In this document: piece by piece, positions 46,101 to 53,520 of the stretch
Layout of the letters: every line of letters begins with the position of its first letter
Numbering within the stretch: position 1 is the stretch's first letter
Assembly: GCA_001023535.1 (NCBI GenBank)
Contig: CP011020.1
Span: forward strand, 2,369,734 to 2,433,733
DNA length: 64,000 nucleotides
DNA from: Pseudomonas chlororaphis
GTDB lineage: Bacteria > Pseudomonadota > Gammaproteobacteria > Pseudomonadales > Pseudomonadaceae
Reading direction: 5' to 3'
The notes under the pieces: model-generated
The model's input: only the letters and a program-made list of their open reading frames with translations
Told to the model about the DNA's origin: nothing
Database searches by the model: none
Made by a program: the position numbers and the translations under genes

Positions 46101-48187
46101 GCTGGACCGATGCCGTCGACAACAAAACCTACACCACCCGTTACAAGACCTCGCTCAAGGGCAGGCGCTTGAGCCGCACCGACATCGGTAACCACCAGAC
46201 CCGGATGGATTACGACCCGCGCAACGGACGGTTGCGTGGCATTGAACAAGGTCAGTTGCAGGCCGCGTTCGAATACGACGGGATCGGTCGTCTGTTCCGC
46301 ACTACCAGTACCGACAAGACGAGCGGCAATACGCTGACCACCACCTTGGAGTTCGATGAACGCGGACGCGAAACCTTGCGCACCCTGGTGCTACTGGACG
46401 CACAAGGCCAACCGCTCGAAGCCGAACGCACACTCGAATTGACTTATCTGGCCGACAGCAACGTGCAGAGCCGACACCTGAAGGTTGGCGGTGCCAGCGC
46501 CCTGCTGGAGACCTACAGTTACGATCTGCGCGGGCGCCTGGAGCGTTACCGGTGCTCGGGCAGCGACCTGCCCACGGACCGTTACGGCAACGCAATTATC
46601 AGCCAGTACTTCGAATTCGATGCCCTGGACAACATTATTTTTACGCGAACGGTCTTCAGCGACGGCCGGCTGGACATCGCCCATTTCACCTTTGCCGAGG
46701 ACGATCATTGCCAACTGGTCAGCGCCAGCCACAGTCACCCTGACTATCAGCACTTGGAAAGCCGTTTCAGCTACGACCCGGACGGCAATCTGGAACACGA
46801 CGAGTTGGGCAAACGGCTGAGCTATGACAGCCTGGGGCGCCTGGTGCAAGTCAAGACGGCGGCAGGCGTCTCTCTGACGGCGTACCGCTATGACCCCCAT
46901 GACCAATTGCAGGCGATTACCCCGCAAGGCGAGGCCCAGACCCTGCGTTTTTATCAGGGGACGCGCCTCACCGATACCCTGCACGATAATCATCATGTGC
47001 AGTTCCTCTACCATGAAGGCCAGCCCTTGGGCCAACAGACACCCGGTGACAACGACCAGACCCTGCTGTTGCTGACCGACGCCAAACGTTCGGTCATCGC
47101 CGAAAACCAGGGCAGCGAGGTGCGCAGTACCGTCTACGGTGCTTATGGCGAACGTGACGAAAATACCGCCATGCAAAGTCTGCTGGCCTTCAACGGCGAA
47201 GCGCTGGAAAGCACCGGATGGTATTTGCTGGGCAATGGTTATCGGGTCTACAACCCGAGCCTGATGCGCTTTCACAGCCCTGACGCCCTCAGTCCGTTCG
47301 GCGCCGGTGGCTTGAACTGCTATATGTATTGCGCCGGCAACCCGATCGTCTTCAGCGACCCGACAGGGCACCAGGCCCAGGGGCAGCTCCTCGATAACCC
47401 TTGGGTCAGCGCTGGCGCAGGGGTATTCACCATGCTCCTGGGTATTGCCATCTCCGTCCTGACCCTTGACCCCGCTCCTTTCATCGCCGCAGTGGCGACT
47501 GCTGCCGGCGTGTCGTCGCAAACCGCCACGATAGCGACAGTGGCGGTGACTACAGCCGTCAACTCTTTGATACTGCCCACTGCGGTGGGCTCATCGGTCG
47601 CCGCGATAGGGGTGGATGTCGGATCGATGTTCATGCAGGACCCAGGCCTCGCCAGAGCTGCCATGTGGGCGGGAACAGCTATCGGAACAATTGGGATACC
47701 CAAGTTCAAGGTACCGACAATAAAGTTACCGAAGATAAAAGCACCGACGACAAAACCACCGACAAACTGGATACTCAAAGCACGGCAGCCGCAGCAACTG
47801 CGCAAGCCGCTGCCACCAGCACCACGGAGAGTGTGGGAAGAAGGCTTCCCCACACCAACCGCGCGTCCCTCTCAACGTGTAGATACCCCTCCCGTCTCTA
47901 ACGCCCCTACCCCCAGAGAGGGTCCAAGTCGGGCAGGCTCTTTAACCGTTGACGACAATTCAGTGTCCGTCACTCAGAGCGTGGAATCGCTAGGCAGCAG
48001 CGGTCCAACTCGGACAAGAGCCAGCGGCGAACTTCCTTCTGCCGTGAAAGATCTGTTAGCGAGAGACCAAGCCCTCCTGGAACGGAATGTAGTCTCAGGC
48101 GGCCAAATGTGGTACGCGGGTAGGCGAGCGGGCATGGCAGACCAGATCGTGGGTATCCATATTGCCAACGCCAAACCCACAGCCTGA
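43154..48187 (+). CDS. Rhs/YD-repeat polymorphic toxin-like protein 2
   Basis: The 1677-residue protein is paralogous to Rhs protein 1 from its start (AVHSTAFNFLSFVRSGVDAR) through the YD repeats to the core end (RFHSPDALSPFGAGG and DPTGH near residue 1405). It is encoded on the opposite strand. The 272-residue tip is unrelated to tip 1. It starts with a long hydrophobic Ala/Val/Gly-rich region (about 1415-1500), continues with a Lys-Pro-Thr linker (KVPTIKLPKIKAPTTKPP) and a Ser/Pro-rich stretch, and ends with a compact domain (GGQMWYAGRRAGMADQIVGI). The effector activity is unknown. No immunity gene follows before the fimbrial operon. Confidence 0.88.
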   Translation: MAANTAVHSTAFNFLSFVRSGVDARTGLYTVSLSLPEVKTCELSGPVIPLSLNFNPLNTTDAGFGVGWELALTQYEPSTQIISVHSGETFRVTGPYPGFADRLRMKEQKIENFKLFSLPDNRFKVVHKSGLVEILEPKGATPQVAVPVKIYSAQGHEVTLEYISANGKPMLSAMRDNTGAVLRVTRETDKNTVTFALGIVNGTPSAQVVLNLKSDRVDRITLPTTEGAGWRFEYRREKGLDCISEVWTPLGAHETVLYNDNGHGFPGNDTQRKLPRVTDHTLAPGGGNPPIVLKYTYSPEGHNFLGFGSGVDWDDDGLDNLFKVLKPYFYTTTESLMEGTDTVRSITRTFNRFHLQTQEIIAQGNHQKTIRTRYYADDDDKLSFDNQPRQCQLAKATSTLWSISDDPRFWRMDREFSEYDIHGNQTLQVASSGMTERISYYPAEGVNGLCPQDPHGFVRHVHEKTVTPASNPEQVADLAPGAPTLRTRFRYESLPPIIPVNASPITERWLCVVEERLYEVPDTPGSPSNSLAQEPMERQLSLTVFDYIDAPANSLTHGRRSRQAITMGDDNGPTSFIDYSYTKNTANLSLRTEQRSSTDFDSTERTVVDERSMLNGEPLLVTENGIQHSYRYDALNRVLSETQAPDSDYSASRRYSYRLIRPADAGQNPVTTQAYQQLEDVKGVRVRTHFDGLSRVVREEMEDPDHSNASFRDIYTAKYNAKGFLIEETEIDWLETTDLRLTTSYTYDLWGLEDSLTRPDGVKQWTLNNPIAFTTEEWIDGTARTRTVTNRFDKPERIEQVGVDGRLISQTAYQYDGLGNCTQEIDELGQITRYHYDASARLTSTTLPDLTIIHNTYAAHSPAELRTAIEVEPGNIQMPFRQVGAQQFDGLDRLVSLTVGPRTQQLVYDAGHYQPKHRVTPSGNQIDYQYKLGLSETPTLISTPDDESSFEIDLLDARLDSSKNSQGEYQFSYDEAGRLIGESWTDAVDNKTYTTRYKTSLKGRRLSRTDIGNHQTRMDYDPRNGRLRGIEQGQLQAAFEYDGIGRLFRTTSTDKTSGNTLTTTLEFDERGRETLRTLVLLDAQGQPLEAERTLELTYLADSNVQSRHLKVGGASALLETYSYDLRGRLERYRCSGSDLPTDRYGNAIISQYFEFDALDNIIFTRTVFSDGRLDIAHFTFAEDDHCQLVSASHSHPDYQHLESRFSYDPDGNLEHDELGKRLSYDSLGRLVQVKTAAGVSLTAYRYDPHDQLQAITPQGEAQTLRFYQGTRLTDTLHDNHHVQFLYHEGQPLGQQTPGDNDQTLLLLTDAKRSVIAENQGSEVRSTVYGAYGERDENTAMQSLLAFNGEALESTGWYLLGNGYRVYNPSLMRFHSPDALSPFGAGGLNCYMYCAGNPIVFSDPTGHQAQGQLLDNPWVSAGAGVFTMLLGIAISVLTLDPAPFIAAVATAAGVSSQTATIATVAVTTAVNSLILPTAVGSSVAAIGVDVGSMFMQDPGLARAAMWAGTAIGTIGIPKFKVPTIKLPKIKAPTTKPPTNWILKARQPQQLRKPLPPAPRRVWEEGFPTPTARPSQRVDTPPVSNAPTPREGPSRAGSLTVDDNSVSVTQSVESLGSSGPTRTRASGELPSAVKDLLARDQALLERNVVSGGQMWYAGRRAGMADQIVGIHIANAKPTA

Positions 48188-48190
48188 CTC

Positions 48191-48211
48191 CAGGCCCTCT
48201 CGGAGGGCCTG
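48191..48211 (+). terminator. Hairpin after rhs 2
   Basis: CAGGCCCTC-TCG-GAGGGCCTG is a perfect 9-bp stem starting 4 bp after the rhs 2 stop. A T-run is missing, so termination efficiency is uncertain. Confidence 0.55.
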
Positions 48212-48263
48212 GGTCCTGAATGAAACATCATCCAACAAAGTGCCACCTTCACCTCGCGATAAG

Positions 48264-48277
48264 TGAGAGTTCTCTCA
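48264..48277. promoter_or_regulatory. TGAGA-N4-TCTCA palindrome upstream of the fimbrial operon
   Basis: TGAGAGTTCTCTCA lies 102 bp before the pilin ATG. The same palindrome with a different spacer occurs upstream of the autotransporter gene (57431-57444). It is a candidate binding site for a shared regulator. The remaining 168-bp leader shows no obvious -10/-35. Confidence 0.5.
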
Positions 48278-48379
48278 TATCCCCCTCGCCCCACCCCTTC
48301 CTAGAATCCGCCCCCGAGACACCGCCCGAACGGCGATGTCTCGCCCGCACCCTCCTGTCTTATCAAGGATTCGAATCAG

Positions 48380-48937
48380 ATGAAAATCTCTGTACTGGCC
48401 GCCTCCCTGGGCCTGGTCGCCGCCGTGGCCGGCCATTCGGCGTTTGCCGCCACCAGCACTGGCCAAGTCAATTTCACCGGCATCATCAACGCCAATACCT
48501 GCCCCATCGACCCGATCGATCCGGGCACCGGCGCGCCGGGCCCGATCAACCTGGGCAGCGTTGCGGCCGTCGATTTCGGTGGGGTCGCCGATGCCGAGGC
48601 CGGTGGCCGCGAGTTTGCCCTGCGGGTCAAGGACGGGGCCGCCTGTGGTTTCGGTGCCAGTGATACCGCGCGGGTGACCTTCACCAGCACCCACGGCAAC
48701 GCCGGCACCGGTGGCCGTTACTACGCGATCCAGATGGGCGGCGCCACCGGTGTTGCCCTGACCATCAAGGATGACGACAACACACACATCGACAGCGGCA
48801 CGCCCTCCAAGGCCTATCCGCTGAACGCCACCGGTGAAACACGGATGATGTTCAGCGCCCGCTACCGCTCGACCAGCGCGACGGTGGTGCCCGGCCCGGT
48901 CATCGCCAACATCAACTTCGTCGCGACCTACCCGTAA
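48380..48937 (+). CDS. Type 1-like fimbrial major subunit
   Basis: The 185-residue protein has a signal peptide (MKISVLAASLGLVAAVAGHS, cleavage near FAA). The mature pilin has the two disulfide cysteines (NANTCPID and GAACGFG). It ends in the donor/polymerisation signature of chaperone-usher pilins with an aromatic penultimate position (NINFVATYP). AAGGA lies 10 nt before the ATG. It is the first gene of a pilin-chaperone-usher-adhesin operon. The 13-bp hairpin that follows should raise pilin mRNA levels relative to the downstream genes. Confidence 0.92.
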   Translation: MKISVLAASLGLVAAVAGHSAFAATSTGQVNFTGIINANTCPIDPIDPGTGAPGPINLGSVAAVDFGGVADAEAGGREFALRVKDGAACGFGASDTARVTFTSTHGNAGTGGRYYAIQMGGATGVALTIKDDDNTHIDSGTPSKAYPLNATGETRMMFSARYRSTSATVVPGPVIANINFVATYP

Positions 48938-48943
48938 TGCCGG

Positions 48944-48982
48944 GCCCCGGGTCGCAAGGCCGACGGTCGTGCGACCCGGGGC
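48944..48982 (+). terminator. Intercistronic hairpin between pilin and chaperone
   Basis: GCCCCGGGTCGCA (48944-48956) pairs perfectly with TGCGACCCGGGGC (48970-48982) across a 13-nt loop. No T-run follows, so it is more likely an mRNA stabiliser or partial attenuator than a full terminator. Confidence 0.6.
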
Positions 48983-49025
48983 ATCGTTCGCCGTGCCATG
49001 AACGCCGCATCGACAGGGATCAACC

Positions 49026-49772
49026 ATGTTTGCATCATTCAAGAAAACCCGCGCTGCCCGGGCGGTGCTCCTGTGCGCCTTGACCGCGCTGGCGTATGCC
49101 TCTTCCAGTCACGCCTCCTTGACACTGAGCACCACCCGCGTGATTTTCGACAGCGACAAACGCAGCGTCTCGCTGACCGTCGCCAACCCCAGCGACAAAG
49201 TGTTCGCAGTGCAGTCGTGGGTCAACACCCGCGCCGACGATACCACCACGGTCGTGCCGTTCCTGACGTCGCCCCTGCTGTTCAGCATTGGCCCCGGCAA
49301 GGAACAGCACGTGCAGATCAACGGCCTGCCCAACACGCTGCCCGATGACCGCGAAAGCCTGTTCTACTTCAATGCCCAGGAAATCCCCCAAGCCGAAGCG
49401 GGCATGACCAATGTGCTCAACGTCGCCATCCGCACGCGCATCAAGTTCTTTTACCGCCCTGCCGGGCTCAAGCAAAACCCGAGCGAACGCCTCAAGGATC
49501 TGCAGTGGTCCCTGCGTTCGGTAGACGGCCAGCCCAGCCTGGTGCTGCACAATCCGACCCCCTTCCACTACACCTTCCAGCGCCTGGAAGTCAGCGGCGG
49601 TGGGCGCTCGAAAGCCATCACGGAACCCACCATGGCCGCGCCGTTCAGCCATGAGGTTTATTCCTTGGGGGGCTTAAAGCCCGGCACCGCGGCGCAGGTG
49701 TCCTTCACCACCATCAATGACTACGGCGGCATCACACCGCTCGTGACCATGCCCCTCGGGCAGGACCGCTAA
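49026..49772 (+). CDS. PapD/FimC-type periplasmic chaperone
   Basis: The 248-residue product has a signal peptide ending near SHA/SLTL and two Ig-like domains. It shows typical chaperone motifs: the N-terminal TLSTTRVIFDS strand, the VANPSDK region, YFNAQEIP and, in the second half, LVLHNPTPFHYTF. It would bind pilin subunits by donor-strand complementation and deliver them to the usher. AGGG lies about 7 nt before the ATG. It follows the pilin gene by 88 bp and precedes the usher gene by 26 bp. Confidence 0.93.
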   Translation: MFASFKKTRAARAVLLCALTALAYASSSHASLTLSTTRVIFDSDKRSVSLTVANPSDKVFAVQSWVNTRADDTTTVVPFLTSPLLFSIGPGKEQHVQINGLPNTLPDDRESLFYFNAQEIPQAEAGMTNVLNVAIRTRIKFFYRPAGLKQNPSERLKDLQWSLRSVDGQPSLVLHNPTPFHYTFQRLEVSGGGRSKAITEPTMAAPFSHEVYSLGGLKPGTAAQVSFTTINDYGGITPLVTMPLGQDR

Positions 49773-49798
49773 CGCCCGCCTTCGCATTGCCAGGACAC

Positions 49799-52312
49799 AT
49801 GACCATGATCAGATCTTCCGAAGGTCGACGCGTGCGCGCGCGCCTGCGTCTGGCCCATTACCTGTTGGCCGGTGGCAGCGGTGTGCTGATTGGCACCGGG
49901 CAGGCGATGGCCCAGGCTCACACCGCATTTGTGTCGGGCTTCATGCGCCAGGGGCCTGACCAAGCCGCTGACGCCGGCCAACTGGCCTTGCAGGCCATCG
50001 CCAACGAACAAGGCGTGCTGCCGGGGCGCTATCGGGTGCAGGTCAGGCTTAACCAGCAATTCATGGGTGAGCACGACATCGAGTTCATCGAGGCTGATTC
50101 AGCCGCCCTCTCGCCCTGCCTGAATCGCGTCCTGCTCGATCAGTTCGGCGTGAACGTCGAAGGTGTCGCTGATGCGAAATTACTCGAGCACGCGTGCATC
50201 GATTTGCCACGTCTGATTGCCGGTGCCCGCAGCGATTTCGATGCAGCGCTCCTGCAGCTCGACCTGTCTGTGCCGCAGCTCGCCATGCGCCGCAAAACAG
50301 CCGGGTATGTCGACCCGCAACGTTGGGACTACGGCATCAACGCGGCGTTTCTCAACTATCAGGTTTCGGCACAACAGGGCACTACCCGCTACGCGGGGCA
50401 TAACGACAGCCAGGACCTGCTGCTCAACGGTGGCATCAACCTGGGAGCATGGCGCCTGCGTACCAACCAGAGCGCACGCCAGGACAGCGCAGGCGGCAGC
50501 CACTGGACACGCGCCTACACCTACGCTCAGCGCGACTTGCCTGGCATGCACGCGAACCTGACGCTGGGTGAGGCCTTCAGCGGCGGCGACGTGTTCAAGA
50601 GCGTTGCGCTCAAGGGTGTGATGCTCAACTCGGATTCGGGCATGCTGCCCGATGTCCTGCAGAATTATTCGCCTGTCGTACGCGGCGTGGCCTTCAGCCG
50701 GGCGCGCCTGGAAGTGCGCCAGGGCGGTTTTCCGATCTATGCCACCTATGTCAGCGCCGGCCCGTTCGAAATCGACGACCTGAACACCGGGGGCGGCAGC
50801 GGTGAACTGGAAATCATCCTCACCGAGGCCGACGGCCAGGTCCGGCGCTTTACTCAGCCTTACGCCTCCCTGGGCAACCTGCTGCGGGAGAACGTCTGGA
50901 AATACAGCGCCGCCATCGGTCGCTACAACGCCACCGGACACATCGATGACCCTTTGCTCTGGCAAGGCACGCTGGCGACCGGCATCGGTTGGGGGGCGAC
51001 CCTCTACGGCGGACTTCAAGCGAGCGAGTACTACCAGGCCGCCAATCTCGGGGCGGCCAGGGATTGGGGGGCGATGGGCGCCCTGGCGCTGGACGTGACC
51101 CGCTCCAGCGCCGACATCGATACCCAGGACATTGGCTCCGTGCAAGGCTTGAGTTATGCGATCAAGTACGGCAAGACCTTCGACTCGCGGACCAGTCTGC
51201 GCTTCGCCGGCTACCGCTATTCCACCGAAGGCTATCGCGATTTCGATGAAGCGGTGCGCCAGCGCAGCCTGGACTCAACGTTCCGAGGCAGTCGGCGCAG
51301 TCGCTTGGAGGCTTCACTCTACCAGGGCCTGGGCCAACGAAGCTCCCTGGGCCTGACACTGTCCCAGGAAGATTTCTGGCGCAGCGACTATCAGCTTCGC
51401 CAGTTTCAATTCAACTTCAATACCCGCCATCAAGGCGTGAACTACAGCCTGTACGCCGGCCAATCGTTGCGCAGCAGCCAACAGTCGAGCGATCGGCAAA
51501 TGGGCTTGAGCGTGTCCTTCCCCCTGGACATCGGCCACACCAGCTCCGTCAACCTGGACCTGCAGAAAACCAGCCAGACCTTGAGCCAACGCGCCAGTGT
51601 GACCGGCAGCATGGATCAGAACCGCCTTGGTTACCGTGCCGGGGTCGTCAATGAGGACGGTCGCCAGCAAGCCGCCGAACTGTCGATGAGCTATCAGATG
51701 CCCACCGGTAATGTCGGCGCGGGGCTGAACTACGGCAGCGCCTACCGCAACCTGTCGGTCAACGCCGCCGGCGCCGTGGTGTTGCATGGCGACGGGGTCG
51801 AGTTCGGCCCCTACCTGGGGGAAACCGCCGGCCTGGTTGAAGTACCCGGCGTGAAGAATGTCGGCATCGTCAGTTCACCGGGGGTGCGGACCAATGCCCG
51901 CGGTTATGCCCTGGTGCCGTATCTGCGCCCTTACCGGGTCAACCAGATCGAACTGGACACCGACGAACTGGGGCCGGACATCGAGCTGGACAATGGCACG
52001 ACCCAGGTCGTGCCTCGACGAGGGGCGCTGGTCAAGCATTCGTTCGCCGCCCGCAGCGTCCAACGCGTGGTCATCACCGCAACCTTCCAGGGGCGCCCGC
52101 TGCCGTTCGGTGCCCAGGTCAAGGATGCGCGAGGCCAGACCGTCGCCGTGGTCGGTCAGGGGGGCGTGGCGCTGCTCAACACCGACGGCCATCCGCAGGC
52201 GCTCGACGTGGCCTGGGGCGACGAACCCGGGCAGCAATGCCGCCTGTCCATCGCTCCCCAGGACATGACGCTGTCCCAGGGCTATCGCTTGCAATCAGCC
52301 GACTGCCAATGA
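49799..52312 (+). CDS. FimD/PapC-type outer-membrane usher
   Basis: The product has about 837 residues, the full length for the family. The ATG at 49799 has AGGA 3 nt upstream and the ATG at 49805 has it at 9 nt; either may be used. The signal region ends near AMAQAHTAF. The N-terminal chaperone-binding domain, 24-strand barrel, plug (around YATYVSAGPFEIDDL and GSGELEIILTEADG) and two C-terminal domains (GAQVKDARGQTVAVVGQGG) are recognisable. It forms the assembly pore of the fimbria. The adhesin gene follows after 67 bp. Confidence 0.94.
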   Translation: MTMIRSSEGRRVRARLRLAHYLLAGGSGVLIGTGQAMAQAHTAFVSGFMRQGPDQAADAGQLALQAIANEQGVLPGRYRVQVRLNQQFMGEHDIEFIEADSAALSPCLNRVLLDQFGVNVEGVADAKLLEHACIDLPRLIAGARSDFDAALLQLDLSVPQLAMRRKTAGYVDPQRWDYGINAAFLNYQVSAQQGTTRYAGHNDSQDLLLNGGINLGAWRLRTNQSARQDSAGGSHWTRAYTYAQRDLPGMHANLTLGEAFSGGDVFKSVALKGVMLNSDSGMLPDVLQNYSPVVRGVAFSRARLEVRQGGFPIYATYVSAGPFEIDDLNTGGGSGELEIILTEADGQVRRFTQPYASLGNLLRENVWKYSAAIGRYNATGHIDDPLLWQGTLATGIGWGATLYGGLQASEYYQAANLGAARDWGAMGALALDVTRSSADIDTQDIGSVQGLSYAIKYGKTFDSRTSLRFAGYRYSTEGYRDFDEAVRQRSLDSTFRGSRRSRLEASLYQGLGQRSSLGLTLSQEDFWRSDYQLRQFQFNFNTRHQGVNYSLYAGQSLRSSQQSSDRQMGLSVSFPLDIGHTSSVNLDLQKTSQTLSQRASVTGSMDQNRLGYRAGVVNEDGRQQAAELSMSYQMPTGNVGAGLNYGSAYRNLSVNAAGAVVLHGDGVEFGPYLGETAGLVEVPGVKNVGIVSSPGVRTNARGYALVPYLRPYRVNQIELDTDELGPDIELDNGTTQVVPRRGALVKHSFAARSVQRVVITATFQGRPLPFGAQVKDARGQTVAVVGQGGVALLNTDGHPQALDVAWGDEPGQQCRLSIAPQDMTLSQGYRLQSADCQ

Positions 52313-52379
52313 CGCACTTCATCCAGGCGGTTGTCGTCGCTGCAACTGACGCCGTTATTAATCGCAGGAAACCTATTTG

Positions 52380-53465
52380 ATGAAATCAGCATCAGGACCT
52401 TTGTTCGCCATGATCGGCGTACTGGCTGGCTGCCAATTAACTCAATCCGCCCAGGCCAACACGTGTCGCTGGGACGCCGCACCGGGCCCGATTAATTATC
52501 AAGCCAACCTGGGCACGGTCTATGTACCCCGTGACGCAAGTATCGGCAGTGTCATCGGTGTCATTGACCAATTCGTCTTCAGCAACAGCCCCGGCCCCTC
52601 TATCACTTGCAACAACGACGGCAGCGTAACGCTGGACTTCAATGCCTTGAACGTGGCGCCCCTGGAACATCGGGTCCGTAGCCTGTTGGGCGGTGCGGGC
52701 AGCAGCGACAAGGTACTGGCAACCAACGTACCGGGCATCGGTGCACGCATTACGCTGGACGCCGGGTTCGATGGACAGTCAGGTAACGCGTTCGTACCGA
52801 TCGGCAGCCCGGTGGTGCCGTTCGATGCGCGATTGGCCCAGAACCTGATCGTCCCGTTCAACCTGTCCAGGCTCAGGAGCAAGGTCACCCTGATCAAGAC
52901 CGGCCCCATCGCGCCCGGTCCCCAGGTGGTGAACCGGCATATGTTCGACGGGTATTTTTCCACGATTGGAAAGGGCTTCGGCTACAGCTTGAACGCAACG
53001 GTCATGCAGGCCCAATGCGCGGTGGGCGCCAACCCGGTGAGCGTCAACCCGGTGCCGCTGGGTGACTGGCAGGTCTCGGACTTCACCCACCCAGGCTTCA
53101 CCACGCCGCCAAGCCGATTCACCATCACCTTGTCCAATTGCGAGGCGGACCCGACCCAGGCCAACCAGGCCAATGCCCACATTCGCCTGGACGGCGCCGA
53201 TGGTTCGCTGCCTGAAGGTAACGGCAGCAACGGCGTGTTCAGCCTGGGCAACGGCTCGACCGCCAGCGGCGTGGCCATCCAGGTATTACGCGGCGACGGT
53301 GTGACACCCGTACCCCTGGGCACGGATGTGTCCTTTGGAGCGATTGAAGACGGACGCAACAAAAGCCTCGACTTCAGCGCGAACTTCTACCAGACCGGCA
53401 ACATCGGGCAAGTCGCGCCAGGCATTGCCCGAGGAGCCTTGAGCTTCACGATCACCTTCCAATAA
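52380..53465 (+). CDS. Two-domain fimbrial tip adhesin
   Basis: The product has 361 residues from the ATG at 52380. The N-terminal half (NTCRWDAAPGPINYQANLG) is the variable receptor-binding lectin-type domain. The C-terminal pilin domain has the typical LSNCEAD cysteine region, SGVAIQVLRGDGVTPVPLG and the ending GALSFTITF. The signal peptide ends at AQA/NTC for normal cleavage. It also contains a perfect lipobox, LAGC, at the end of the hydrophobic core. In context a FimH-like tip adhesin is by far the best call. Ligand specificity cannot be predicted. Confidence 0.9.
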   Translation: MKSASGPLFAMIGVLAGCQLTQSAQANTCRWDAAPGPINYQANLGTVYVPRDASIGSVIGVIDQFVFSNSPGPSITCNNDGSVTLDFNALNVAPLEHRVRSLLGGAGSSDKVLATNVPGIGARITLDAGFDGQSGNAFVPIGSPVVPFDARLAQNLIVPFNLSRLRSKVTLIKTGPIAPGPQVVNRHMFDGYFSTIGKGFGYSLNATVMQAQCAVGANPVSVNPVPLGDWQVSDFTHPGFTTPPSRFTITLSNCEADPTQANQANAHIRLDGADGSLPEGNGSNGVFSLGNGSTASGVAIQVLRGDGVTPVPLGTDVSFGAIEDGRNKSLDFSANFYQTGNIGQVAPGIARGALSFTITFQ

Positions 53466-53481
53466 CGCACCTATCCCCACA

Positions 53482-53511
53482 CAGAAGGCCTGGGCCGGGC
53501 ACAGGCTTCTG
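53482..53511. terminator. Hairpin between convergent adhesin and Ig genes
   Basis: CAGAAGGCCTG (53482-53492) pairs with CAGGCTTCTG (53502-53511) with one bulged base. It sits between two converging stops and may stop both transcripts, although no T-run is present. Confidence 0.45.
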
Positions 53512-53520
53512 CCGCCCGGA

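Noticed and set aside
27862..48187. Classical TcB (SpvB/propeller) within the Rhs proteins
   Set aside because: The Rhs proteins start directly with a short beta region and YD repeats. No SpvB-like domain and no room for a propeller were seen.
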